Of a stretch of DNA of 10,049 bases, positions 1 through 5,471 are shown one piece after another. The stretch is taken from contig CAYMPG010000041.1 of the NCBI GenBank assembly GCA_964392455.1, positions 1 to 10,049 on the forward strand. Reading direction: 5' to 3'. Position numbers and translations under genes: made by a program. Position 1 is the stretch's first letter. Each line of letters begins with the position of its first letter. This DNA comes from SFEL01 sp964392455 (GTDB lineage: Bacteria; Bacillota; Clostridia; Christensenellales; CAG-138). The notes beneath the pieces were generated by a model. The model saw only the letters and a program-made list of their open reading frames with translations. It searched no databases and was not told where the DNA came from.

Positions 1-116
1 AAATACAAGTGATGCGGATTGCCCCAAAGGGTCTCTCTTGCCCCGGGCTGATACTGGGAACAGCTTAGCCATGCCGTGGGATGGTTTACAGTGGCGGAGA
101 TAAGGCCGGCAAATAT
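1..116 (+). other. Unassigned stretch upstream of a terminator; possible 3' end of an RNA gene or transcript
   Basis: No convincing protein is seen here. One frame stays open for about 33 codons up to a TAA near 101, but its residues do not resemble a conserved C-terminus. The stretch can form small hairpins, for example GCTG/CAGC around 47-66 and CCAT/ATGG around 69-84, and it runs straight into a strong terminator. That arrangement would suit the tail of a structured RNA or the 3' untranslated end of a rightward transcript. I could not match it to tmRNA, RNase P RNA, SRP RNA or a known riboswitch. It is cut by the window edge, so the call is tentative. Confidence 0.25.
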
Positions 117-149
117 AAAAGGCAGAAGCCGTGGGGCTTCTGCCTTTTT
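117..149. terminator. Rho-independent, probably bidirectional terminator
   Basis: A perfect 10-bp GC-rich stem (121-130 with 135-144) has a GTGG loop and is flanked by AAAA on the left and TTTTT on the right. Read rightward it ends in a T-run (145-149). Read leftward it ends in TTTTATATTT. It can therefore stop both a rightward transcript from before the window and the leftward TSUP gene that ends at 198. Confidence 0.88.
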
Positions 150-197
150 CTCATGATTGGCCACCTGGGGAAAGATGGCAAGTCCGGTTGTGCTTGA

Positions 198-1097
198 TTA
201 AGCAGCCTTCTCGGCCTTGAGGGCCTTTGCACGAGCGCTGAGCAGGCTGTAAGCAACGTACAGCAGAACTACGCAGATGATGTAGTTGAGGATCATTGCG
301 GGGATAGAGGTAACTACCTTCCATGCAAGGAATACGCCAACGCAGCCGCCGATGAAGTTGCCCAGGGTGGCAACGGCGTCATAACGACCCTTCTTGATGA
401 ATACCAGAGAGTTGGCAGGCATCAGCAGAGCGCAGGAGCCCATGAATACGGGGAAGCAAGCGCCGGAGGAGCAGCCAAGCAGCAGGCAGGTTGCCATGCA
501 GGGAGCATACAGGCCGAAGCCGATGTCCATCAGAGCGCCCCAAACAACATTCAGGATAACTGCTACCCAGAACTGCCACTGACCTACGGTGAAGCCGGCA
601 GCCTCGCCCATTGCGCCGAAGGGCCCGATGCTGGAGGTACGCATGAATACGATAACGGAGGTAGCCAGCATTGCAATGCCAAGGCCAAGACGAATCTTGT
701 TAACATCCCACTTGGTGATGATCTCAGCGAATGCATAAGCGCCGATCATGGCGGCTACGCACATTGCTACCAGGAATACGGGATCGCAATCCACGCTGCT
801 GGTGAAGATAAGAGCCTCGAAAATAACGGGGAAGGTATCACCAACGTTCAGGGTGCCGGGGATGTTGATGTCATCAACATTCTTGAAAACCCTGTAAAGG
901 AAGGTGTAAGGAGAGAAGGAGCCTACGCCCAAGGTGTCCAGGAAGTTCCACAGGGCGCCAACAAACATGCCCTCTGCCCACTTCTTGCCGCCGGCTTCCT
1001 TGAGCTCGCCCTTGTGATTCTTGTTAATGTCTACAACCAGCAGGCCAGCGATGCCAACAAAACACACAGCCAGTACGATTTGAAGAGCCAGTACCAT
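198..1097 (-). CDS. TSUP-family (TauE/SafE-like) membrane permease
   Basis: This 299-aa polytopic membrane protein is of the TSUP/TauE-SafE type, a family of anion transporters (sulfite, sulfonates, sulfoacetate, other organic anions); the substrate here cannot be told. A first membrane segment (about 3-23) is followed by a basic, hydrophilic loop (25-40). The two internal repeats expected of the family are visible: a glycine-rich segment with GVGSFSPYTF near 57-66, and its counterpart GALMDIGFGLYAPC at 187-200. The second half is cysteine-rich (C200, C204, C209, C214, C222). The ATG at 1097 has GGAGG 9 nt upstream, so the start is firm. All isoleucine codons I read are ATC or ATT and none is ATA, unlike the neighbouring genes, which suggests high expression. 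It is transcribed away from the XRE gene and ends at the terminator at 117-149. Confidence 0.85.
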   Translation of the reverse strand: MVLALQIVLAVCFVGIAGLLVVDINKNHKGELKEAGGKKWAEGMFVGALWNFLDTLGVGSFSPYTFLYRVFKNVDDINIPGTLNVGDTFPVIFEALIFTSSVDCDPVFLVAMCVAAMIGAYAFAEIITKWDVNKIRLGLGIAMLATSVIVFMRTSSIGPFGAMGEAAGFTVGQWQFWVAVILNVVWGALMDIGFGLYAPCMATCLLLGCSSGACFPVFMGSCALLMPANSLVFIKKGRYDAVATLGNFIGGCVGVFLAWKVVTSIPAMILNYIICVVLLYVAYSLLSARAKALKAEKAA

Positions 1098-1138
1098 TAA
1101 AAAATTCCTCCAACTATAAATTTGTTGAGTCCTAAAAA

Positions 1139-1194
1139 AGTTCGATGTGAAATATTAAGTTTTTCCCCTAAACTTTATTTTCCTTTTTCGAACT
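1139..1194. repeat. Nested inverted repeats in the TSUP leader
   Basis: An outer inverted repeat pairs AGTTCGA (1139-1145) with TCGAACT (1188-1194). Inside it lies a second hairpin, AAGTTT (1157-1162) with AAACTT (1170-1175), enclosing a 7-nt C-rich loop. Both fall within the predicted 5' leader of the leftward TSUP transcript. They could be a folded leader RNA, an mRNA-stabilising structure or a DNA-binding site. No terminator-like T-run follows on the minus strand. Confidence 0.5.
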
Positions 1195-1207
1195 GATTTA
1201 CGACTAA

Positions 1208-1236
1208 ATTTTAACGAAATCTTGTCCCCCCGTCAA
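1208..1236 (-). promoter_or_regulatory. Sigma-70-type promoter of the TSUP permease
   Basis: Read on the minus strand, TTGACG (1236-1231) is followed by a 17-nt spacer and TAAAAT (1213-1208), five of six matches to consensus in each box. Transcription would start near 1201 and give a leader of about 100 nt before the ATG at 1097. Confidence 0.72.
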
Positions 1237-1265
1237 ACTTTTCACCTATCCGCCTAAAGAAATCA

Positions 1266-1284
1266 ATGACAGGATTTTCGTCAT
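1266..1284. repeat. Inverted repeat ATGAC-N9-GTCAT
   Basis: A 5-bp inverted repeat with a 9-bp centre lies just upstream of the -35 box of the TSUP promoter (1231-1236). The arms could bind a dimeric regulator. The arms are short, so chance occurrence is quite possible. Confidence 0.3.
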
Positions 1285-1388
1285 GCGAGGAAGATTTTAA
1301 CATCGATTTTGATAATTTCAGCACAATGCAAGTTCATTTTTTATCAAAAAGCCTTTTTTGGTGGATTTTTACGGCACTGCCTTGCCTA

Positions 1389-1416
1389 TTTACAAATACC
1401 GTCGATTTCATATAGA
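1389..1416 (+). promoter_or_regulatory. Probable promoter of the XRE / ribbon-helix-helix unit
   Basis: TTTACA (1389-1394), a 16-nt spacer and TATAGA (1411-1416) make a good sigma-70-type promoter. The predicted start near 1423 leaves a leader of about 40 nt before the ATG at 1465. Confidence 0.55.
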
Positions 1417-1464
1417 ATTCTAATAATAGGTACAGGTAGCAGGTCATGATAAGGGGGCAGGGGA

Positions 1465-2196
1465 ATGGATACCAGTTACCATCAGCAGCTTCTGGAATAT
1501 ACCGGGAAGTGCATACGCTTTTACCGCAAGCTGAATAAGCTCTCTCAGGAGGAGCTTGCGGCTGCCATACACAAGAGCGAATCCACCCTGTCAAAATACG
1601 AGCGGGGTGCGATAGCCATTGATATAGCCACCCTCTATGATATTGCCCGGGTGCTTAAGGTGAGCGTTTCCGAGCTGATGGATTTTGCTCCCAAGCCAAT
1701 AGAGGAAAAGAAGGCGGAATACGCTTCACTATTTAATAGAAGCGAGACCCTCTACATCTATTATTACAGCGGCAAGAAAAAGCAATTTGAATACGGCATA
1801 ATCTGCCTGGATTATTCGCGGGCGTCAGGCCCCAGCGTGCCCTGCAAGGGATATCTGGATATACCTATCTCCGGCAACCTGGAGGATTGCACCTATTACT
1901 GCATCGGCACCATGGACTGCTACGATATGGTTACCTATATAAATATGCAGAATACCACCATGGCCATGGACAATATGCATCTTTACATAATGAACCCATA
2001 TATGAGAAATGCCAGGGTTTGGGGTGTATTCACGGGAATAGCCTATGATATCTCCTCGCTGTTTTTGTACAAAACGCTTATTGCGCCTGGGCCGGTGGCC
2101 ATAGGGAGCCTTAAGCCTGAGGACTTTATACTGAATTCTGAGGATATAAAGGCACTGAAGTCAAGGCAGAGGATGGAATTCCCCCAACTGGGATAA
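1465..2196 (+). CDS. XRE-family transcriptional regulator with unrecognised C-terminal domain
   Basis: A 243-aa cytoplasmic DNA-binding protein. Residues about 13-72 form a Cro/CI-type helix-turn-helix domain: LSQEELAAAIHKSESTLSKY (26-45) matches the second and third helices, followed by ERG and the usual scaffold helices to SVSELM. Residues about 85-243 form a second domain rich in aromatic residues and cysteines (C114, C127, C142, C146, C152), with the tyrosine-rich stretch LYIYYYSG (97-104). I do not recognise this part; it may sense a ligand or mediate oligomerisation. The ATG is preceded by AAGGGGG (1451-1457) at 7 nt. No terminator separates it from the two ribbon-helix-helix genes 49 nt downstream, so the three are probably co-transcribed. 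Autoregulation and control of the divergent TSUP gene are plausible but inferred. Confidence 0.82.
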   Translation: MDTSYHQQLLEYTGKCIRFYRKLNKLSQEELAAAIHKSESTLSKYERGAIAIDIATLYDIARVLKVSVSELMDFAPKPIEEKKAEYASLFNRSETLYIYYYSGKKKQFEYGIICLDYSRASGPSVPCKGYLDIPISGNLEDCTYYCIGTMDCYDMVTYINMQNTTMAMDNMHLYIMNPYMRNARVWGVFTGIAYDISSLFLYKTLIAPGPVAIGSLKPEDFILNSEDIKALKSRQRMEFPQLG

Positions 2197-2245
2197 GATA
2201 GGCTCATGATTTTACAGGGCATAAGGAGGCCCTTAAAGCGGCGCT

Positions 2246-2440
2246 ATGGAAAAGGAAAACAAAACCGCCACCTTTCGCATGCGGATGGATCCACAGATGA
2301 AGGAGCAGGCAGAGCAGCTCTTTGAAAGCTGCGGCATGACCCTTACGGATGCGGTGAACATTTTTCTGAGACAATCCATCAATACGGGAGGGCTTCCCTT
2401 TAAGGTAACAGGAGGACACAATGGAACGGGCCGCACGTAA
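2246..2440 (+). CDS. RelB/DinJ-like ribbon-helix-helix protein, first copy
   Basis: A 64-aa protein with the RelB/DinJ antitoxin DNA-binding fold: a beta strand (TATFRMRMD, 7-15), helix 1 (about 16-30) and helix 2 (MTLTDAVNIFLRQSI, 31-45), then the GLPF signature (49-52) seen in DinJ-type antitoxins. It is shorter than E. coli DinJ (86 aa) and has almost no C-terminal toxin-binding tail. No toxin gene lies next to it. An AAGGAGG (2223-2229) sits 16 nt before the ATG, unusually far; an in-frame TAA at 2234 and the lack of other start codons exclude an earlier start. Its last 20 bases overlap the second copy in a different frame, and the second gene's ribosome binding site lies inside it. Confidence 0.75.
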   Translation: MEKENKTATFRMRMDPQMKEQAEQLFESCGMTLTDAVNIFLRQSINTGGLPFKVTGGHNGTGRT

Positions 2441-2651
2441 TCAGAAAACCGCCTGGCTGGAAATGCGCCTTGAGCCGGAGGTAAAAAAGCGGGCAGAACA
2501 GCTTTTTTACAATTGCGGCATAACCATGAGCGGAGCTATAAGCCTTTTCCTCAAGCAGTCCTTAAACGCAAACGGCCTGCCCTTTACAATAAGCGAAAAG
2601 GCCCCCAAGGACAGCCCGGACGAAACAGCGCAGCAAAGCAACATAATATAA
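2421..2651 (+). CDS. RelB/DinJ-like ribbon-helix-helix protein, second copy
   Basis: A 76-aa paralogue of the gene before it; roughly half the aligned core residues are identical, including RAEQLF, the central CG, FLKQS and NGLPF. The order is the same: beta strand (TAWLEMRLE), helix 1, helix 2 (ITMSGAISLFLKQSL), GLPF, then a short polar tail (DSPDETAQQSN). Its ATG is preceded by AGGAGGA (2410-2416) at 4 nt, and it overlaps the first copy by 20 bp, so translation is probably coupled. The family normally binds its own operator and neutralises a YafQ/RelE-type RNase. Neither a toxin nor a long toxin-binding tail is present, so a role as a free-standing transcription factor, or an antitoxin acting on a distant toxin, is inferred. 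Confidence 0.78.
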   Translation: MERAARNQKTAWLEMRLEPEVKKRAEQLFYNCGITMSGAISLFLKQSLNANGLPFTISEKAPKDSPDETAQQSNII

Positions 2652-2669
2652 TAGGAAATAAACACATAC

Positions 2670-2697
2670 AAGGGAGAGGAAATACCTCTCCCTTTTC
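2670..2697 (+). terminator. Rho-independent terminator after the XRE / ribbon-helix-helix unit
   Basis: A 10-bp stem (AAGGGAGAGG at 2670-2679 with CCTCTCCCTT at 2685-2694) encloses an AAATA loop and runs into TTTT (2693-2696). It lies about 20 nt after the second ribbon-helix-helix stop codon. Confidence 0.85.
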
Positions 2698-3019
2698 CTG
2701 TGGATAAAATAAAGATGCGAATTTTTCATGATTTGCATCAAAAAGTGTATTGAGCAAATTTTGTCATTTACCCTTGCCTTAATCTGTATAGTGTTTTACA
2801 ATGGTTAAATAAAAGACACATTTGCGGCAAACATTTTTTTTACATTTGCATTTGCTTATCTGAGTTTTTGCTGAGCTTGCCGGTTTTTACGTGTTTACAT
2901 CAAATTTTAAAGTTTTTTGGTTCAGGATGGCCTGTGCCTAACTTTGTTATACGTCATGCGCTGGCGGCATGGCGTGGATAAGTTTATTATAATATTATGG
3001 TATTATTGGAGGTATTTTT
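2698..3019 (+). promoter_or_regulatory. AT-rich regulatory region of the NSS transporter
   Basis: This stretch of about 320 bp has no plausible gene. It holds an FNR/CRP-like palindrome (2728-2741), several ATTTGC/GCAAAT hexamers (2731, 2754, 2820, 2844, 2850) and two promoter candidates. The first is TTGTCA (2761-2766) with TATAGT (2787-2792), spaced 20 nt, long for an unaided promoter. The second is a perfect TATAAT (2988-2993) without a recognisable -35 box, which would give a very short leader. The transporter's ribosome binding site GGAGG (3008-3012) lies at the right end. Confidence 0.5.
2728..2741. promoter_or_regulatory. FNR/CRP-family-like binding site
   Basis: ATGATTTGCATCAA differs from the FNR consensus TTGAT-N4-ATCAA at one arm position. 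Its centre is about 64 bp upstream of the start site predicted from TATAGT (2787-2792), close to the usual class I activator spacing. No FNR/CRP gene is in this window, so the match rests on sequence alone. Confidence 0.35.
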
Positions 3020-4375
3020 ATGGAAAACAAGCAACAGTGGGGCAGCCGCTTCGGCTATCTGATGGTAGCCGCAGGCGCGTCCATCGGCCTGGGAAACATA
3101 TGGAAATTCCCTTACCTTGCCTATCGTGGCGGCGGCGGTATATTCCTGGTGGTATATCTGCTGGTGGTGCTGGCCCTTGCAAGGCCCATGGTGGAAATGG
3201 AAACTGCCATCGGCCGCTATAGCGGGCTGGATACCGTAACTGCCTTTGAGCGCATCAACCCCAAGTGGGGCTGGATCGGCTGGATCGGCAATCTCTGCAC
3301 CATAATGATCAACTTCTACTATGTGGTGGTTGGCGGCTGGGTGCTCAGGTATCTGGTGCAGTTTATATTTGTGGGGGACTTTGGCGGAGACCCCAGCGCA
3401 TTCTTCCAGGCCTTTACCACTGACCCGGTGCAGCCCATTATCTGGTCCATGATACTGCTGGTATTCGTATCCGTGATGCTGCTCTTTGGCATAACCAATG
3501 CGGTAGAGAAGCTGTCCAAGTACATGATGCCTGCCCTCATCCTGATGCTGGTGATTTGCGGCGTATACGCCTGCGTAATATCAGACGGCGCAACCGAGGG
3601 CCTCAAGTATTATCTGCTGCCCAATTTTGAAAACTTCACCGTAAAGGTATTTGCAGATGCCGTTACACAGGTGCTGTTCTCAGTGGGCATTGGCTGGAGC
3701 CTGTTTATTACCCTGGGCGCCAACATTCCCAAGAAAAACAACCTTCGCAGCGATGCTCTCTTTGTGAGCTGCGCTGATACCTTTGCAGCAGTGCTTGCAG
3801 GCTTCGTCATCATCCCCTCCGCCTTTGGCGCAGGCATTGACGTGCAGAAGGGCCCCGCACTGGTATTTGAGGTAATGTCCGGCATATTCATCAATCTGCC
3901 CGGCGGCCGCATAATCGGCAGCTTCTTCTTCCTGGCGCTGATGTTTGCAGTGGTATCCTCCCTGTTCAGCTTCTTTGAGACCAATATCCGCACTGCGGAA
4001 GTAAAGCTCAAGATGGGCCGCAAGAAGGCTACCCTCATAATCGCCATCATCATCGGCATAGCCAATATACTGGTATCTCTGGGCTTTGGCCCCATGAAGA
4101 GCTTTAAGCTCCCCTGGCCCTACTTTGGCAGCGTTGAGTTCTATGGCCTGTATGACTGGCTGGATTGCTTCAGCGGCTATGTGCTCATGCCTCTCGGCTG
4201 CATACTGGTGTGCCTGTTTGTATCCAAGGTATGGGGCTGGAAGGGCTACGAGGCCGAGCTTACCCACGATGGCCGTGACGGTAAGTTAAACATCTGGAAT
4301 AAGATAAGCGCCTACGTTATCATCCCCGTATTCATGGTGATCGTAATACTTAACGTATTCGGCTTTATAAAGTAA
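3020..4375 (+). CDS. Sodium-dependent amino-acid transporter, NSS (SNF) family
   Basis: A 451-aa inner-membrane Na+ symporter of the LeuT/MhsT/Tyt1 family; the length suits the 11-helix bacterial subgroup. The N-terminus shows the hallmark WGSRFGYLMVAAGASIGLGN (7-26) followed by WKFPY. Asn26 matches LeuT Asn27 of the Na1 site. The unwound helix 6 is around SVGIGWSLFITLGAN (221-235), and CADTF (251-255) places an Asp where LeuT has Na1-site Asn286. AVVSS (310-314) matches the LeuT helix 8 Na2 segment, with Ser for Thr354. The usual NGGGAF after helix 1 is GGGGIF here. Family members import amino acids; the substrate is not readable from sequence. GGAGG (3008-3012) lies 7 nt before the ATG. It is flanked by terminators on both sides, so it is monocistronic. 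Confidence 0.9.
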   Translation: MENKQQWGSRFGYLMVAAGASIGLGNIWKFPYLAYRGGGGIFLVVYLLVVLALARPMVEMETAIGRYSGLDTVTAFERINPKWGWIGWIGNLCTIMINFYYVVVGGWVLRYLVQFIFVGDFGGDPSAFFQAFTTDPVQPIIWSMILLVFVSVMLLFGITNAVEKLSKYMMPALILMLVICGVYACVISDGATEGLKYYLLPNFENFTVKVFADAVTQVLFSVGIGWSLFITLGANIPKKNNLRSDALFVSCADTFAAVLAGFVIIPSAFGAGIDVQKGPALVFEVMSGIFINLPGGRIIGSFFFLALMFAVVSSLFSFFETNIRTAEVKLKMGRKKATLIIAIIIGIANILVSLGFGPMKSFKLPWPYFGSVEFYGLYDWLDCFSGYVLMPLGCILVCLFVSKVWGWKGYEAELTHDGRDGKLNIWNKISAYVIIPVFMVIVILNVFGFIK

Positions 4376-4381
4376 CCGCTG

Positions 4382-4411
4382 TATATCCCTATATCCCGCA
4401 TACTATATCCC
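4382..4411 (+). repeat. Three copies of the octamer TATATCCC
   Basis: The octamer occurs at 4382-4389, 4390-4397 and 4404-4411: two in direct tandem and the third after GCATAC. The array begins 6 nt after the transporter stop codon and lies just before its terminator, in the 3' untranslated region. Its function is unknown; it may be only a small slippage-type repeat. Confidence 0.6.
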
Positions 4412-4422
4412 TATAAAACAGA

Positions 4423-4454
4423 GGCCGCTCCGGAATCAGCCGGGGCGGCCTTTT
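4423..4454 (+). terminator. Rho-independent terminator of the NSS transporter
   Basis: A GC-rich 11-bp stem (GGCCGCTCCGG at 4423-4433 with CCGGGGCGGCC at 4440-4450, one T-G pair) with a 6-nt loop is followed by TTTT (4451-4454). Confidence 0.85.
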
Positions 4455-4536
4455 CATATGAAGCGGGGCGGAAGAAAAAGCCATAAGCCCCGGAAAAAGT
4501 ACAAATTAAATCCCGGCCGCTGCACATACTCTTAAT

Positions 4537-4899
4537 ATGAAGATATTCACCGGGAAAAACATGAAAAACGCCGTGGCAGGCCTTTGTGCAGGGCTGTGCA
4601 ATGGGCTGCTGGGTGCGGGCGGAGGAACTGTGGCAGTGCTGGCGCTGGAAAGGGCGGGGCTGAGCCAGAAACAGGCCCACGCCACTGCCATAGGCATAAT
4701 GCTGCCCCTTAGCGCAGTAAGCGGCGCAGTGTATGCAGCAAATGGCGCTGTGGACTGGCAGGCCATGCTGTGGGTGGCTCCTGCGCTGGCAGTGGGAAGT
4801 GTGGCAGGGGCCATGCTCACAGGACGCATCGGGGGAAAAGCTCTTAAGCTGATATTCGGCATTATAATGCTGGCAGCAGGGGTGTGGATGGTGCTGTGA
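4537..4899 (+). CDS. Half-size TSUP-family (TauE/SafE-like) permease subunit, N-half
   Basis: A 120-aa membrane protein equivalent to one four-helix repeat of a TSUP permease; whole family members have two such repeats in about 250 aa. Predicted helices lie at about 11-38, 48-68, 77-96 and 103-120. The signature GLLGAGGG (23-30) and AHATAIGIMLP (48-58) match the repeat motif of the family. No clear ribosome binding site precedes the ATG at 4537. An in-frame ATG at 4561 is an alternative start and would still keep the first helix. The stop overlaps the start of the next gene (GTGA), so the two halves are translationally coupled and probably assemble into one transporter. The substrate is unknown; family members move sulfite, sulfonates or other small anions. 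Confidence 0.8.
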   Translation: MKIFTGKNMKNAVAGLCAGLCNGLLGAGGGTVAVLALERAGLSQKQAHATAIGIMLPLSAVSGAVYAANGAVDWQAMLWVAPALAVGSVAGAMLTGRIGGKALKLIFGIIMLAAGVWMVL

Positions 4900-5276
4900 G
4901 GGAGATAGGCTTTGTAGCGGCGGGGCTGGCTGCGGGGGTCATTGCCGGAATGGGCATGGGCGGAGGGACGCTGCTGATACCTGCCCTTACGCTGCTGTTT
5001 GGTGTGCAGCAGCGGGCGGCCCAGGGGGTGAATACCCTGGCGTTTATACCTGCCGCTATGGTGGCACTTATAATACACTACAGGGCGGGCCGGCTGGAAA
5101 TAAGAAAAAGCGCCGCCACCACGATTTGGGGCATGATAGGCGCGGGGCTGGGCTCCCTTGGGGCCGGATGGATGGGGGAGGGCCTATTGAAAAGGGTTTT
5201 CGGATTTTTTTTAACAATCATTGCTGTTAAAGAGATATGCGCGGCCCTGACTCAACAAAAGATTGACAGAAAATAA
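4896..5276 (+). CDS. Half-size TSUP-family (TauE/SafE-like) permease subunit, C-half
   Basis: A second four-helix TSUP half, 126 aa from GTG 4896, which overlaps the previous stop as GTGA with AGGGG (4878-4882) 13 nt upstream. An earlier GTG at 4884 would add four residues but lies almost on that AGGGG, so I prefer 4896. The motif GMGMGGGTLLIPAL (18-31), then AAQGVNTLAFIPAA and HYRAGRLEIRK, is classic for the family. The tail QQKIDRK is basic, as expected for a cytosolic end. Together the two chains total about 246 aa, the size of one ordinary TSUP protein. Each half carries its own GxGGG repeat motif, so they could form a heterodimer. No terminator is seen between this gene and the rnf promoter. 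Confidence 0.82.
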   Translation: MREIGFVAAGLAAGVIAGMGMGGGTLLIPALTLLFGVQQRAAQGVNTLAFIPAAMVALIIHYRAGRLEIRKSAATTIWGMIGAGLGSLGAGWMGEGLLKRVFGFFLTIIAVKEICAALTQQKIDRK

Positions 5277-5320
5277 TCAGGAAAATCGGCAAAAAACTCC
5301 CATTTAGCGAAATATTTATA

Positions 5321-5349
5321 CTGAAATATATAATTTTGTGTGCTATAAT
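5321..5349 (+). promoter_or_regulatory. Promoter of the rnf operon (extended -10)
   Basis: A perfect TATAAT (5344-5349) is preceded by TGC, an extended -10 element (TG at 5341-5342). CTGAAA (5321-5326) stands 17 nt upstream as a weak -35 box. Transcription would start near 5356, leaving a leader of about 115-125 nt. GTTTC (5351-5355) and GAAAC (5362-5366) form an inverted repeat across the predicted start site, and GAAATAT is repeated at 5309 and 5323; either could be an operator. Confidence 0.65.
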
Positions 5350-5471
5350 AGTTTCCGAATAGAAACGGCCCGCAATAACTGCGCCCTGAGCCTGCCCGCT
5401 GCAAAAAGCAGATGGGGGGGATAAGGGTCGGTTTTTGTGACTTTTGAGCCGTAGGAAAATATGAAAGGCAG

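Larger units (their letters stand above)
1098..1464. other. Divergent intergenic region between the TSUP permease and the XRE regulator
   Basis: This 367-bp AT-rich stretch holds no plausible gene. It contains the leftward promoter and leader of the TSUP gene (about 1098-1236), inverted repeats at 1139-1194 and 1266-1284, and the rightward promoter of the XRE gene (1389-1416). Because an XRE-type DNA-binding protein is encoded next to it, the region is a natural candidate for that regulator's operator, but nothing in the sequence proves it. Confidence 0.7.

Noticed and set aside
1..110. Cobalamin riboswitch on the minus strand, suggested by CCGCCACTGT
   Set aside because: The rest of the core is missing: no GGTG/AATCC elements upstream, where only 20 bases separate it from a terminator hairpin, and no proper B12 box downstream.
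2513..2707. Possible small toxin gene overlapping the second ribbon-helix-helix gene
   Set aside because: The frame is basic and low in conserved pattern, lacks a ribosome binding site, and runs through the terminator hairpin at 2670-2697. It does not resemble RelE or YafQ.
3680..4267. Minus-strand open frames opposite the NSS transporter (3610-4095 and 3680-4267)
   Set aside because: No membrane or domain pattern of their own; they are shadows of a clear transporter gene.
4464..4492. CGGGGC/GCCCCG hairpin before the split TSUP genes as a second terminator or attenuator
   Set aside because: The stem is only 6 bp with a 17-nt loop and no T-run follows on either strand.
5399..5420. CTGC/GCAG hairpin and G7 run in the rnf leader as a riboswitch
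   Set aside because: The stem is very short, no known riboswitch core is present, and no terminator lies before rnfC.
5431..5445. Rex operator in the rnf leader (TTGTGAC)
   Set aside because: Only one half-site is present; the second arm does not match and the position lies well downstream of the promoter.
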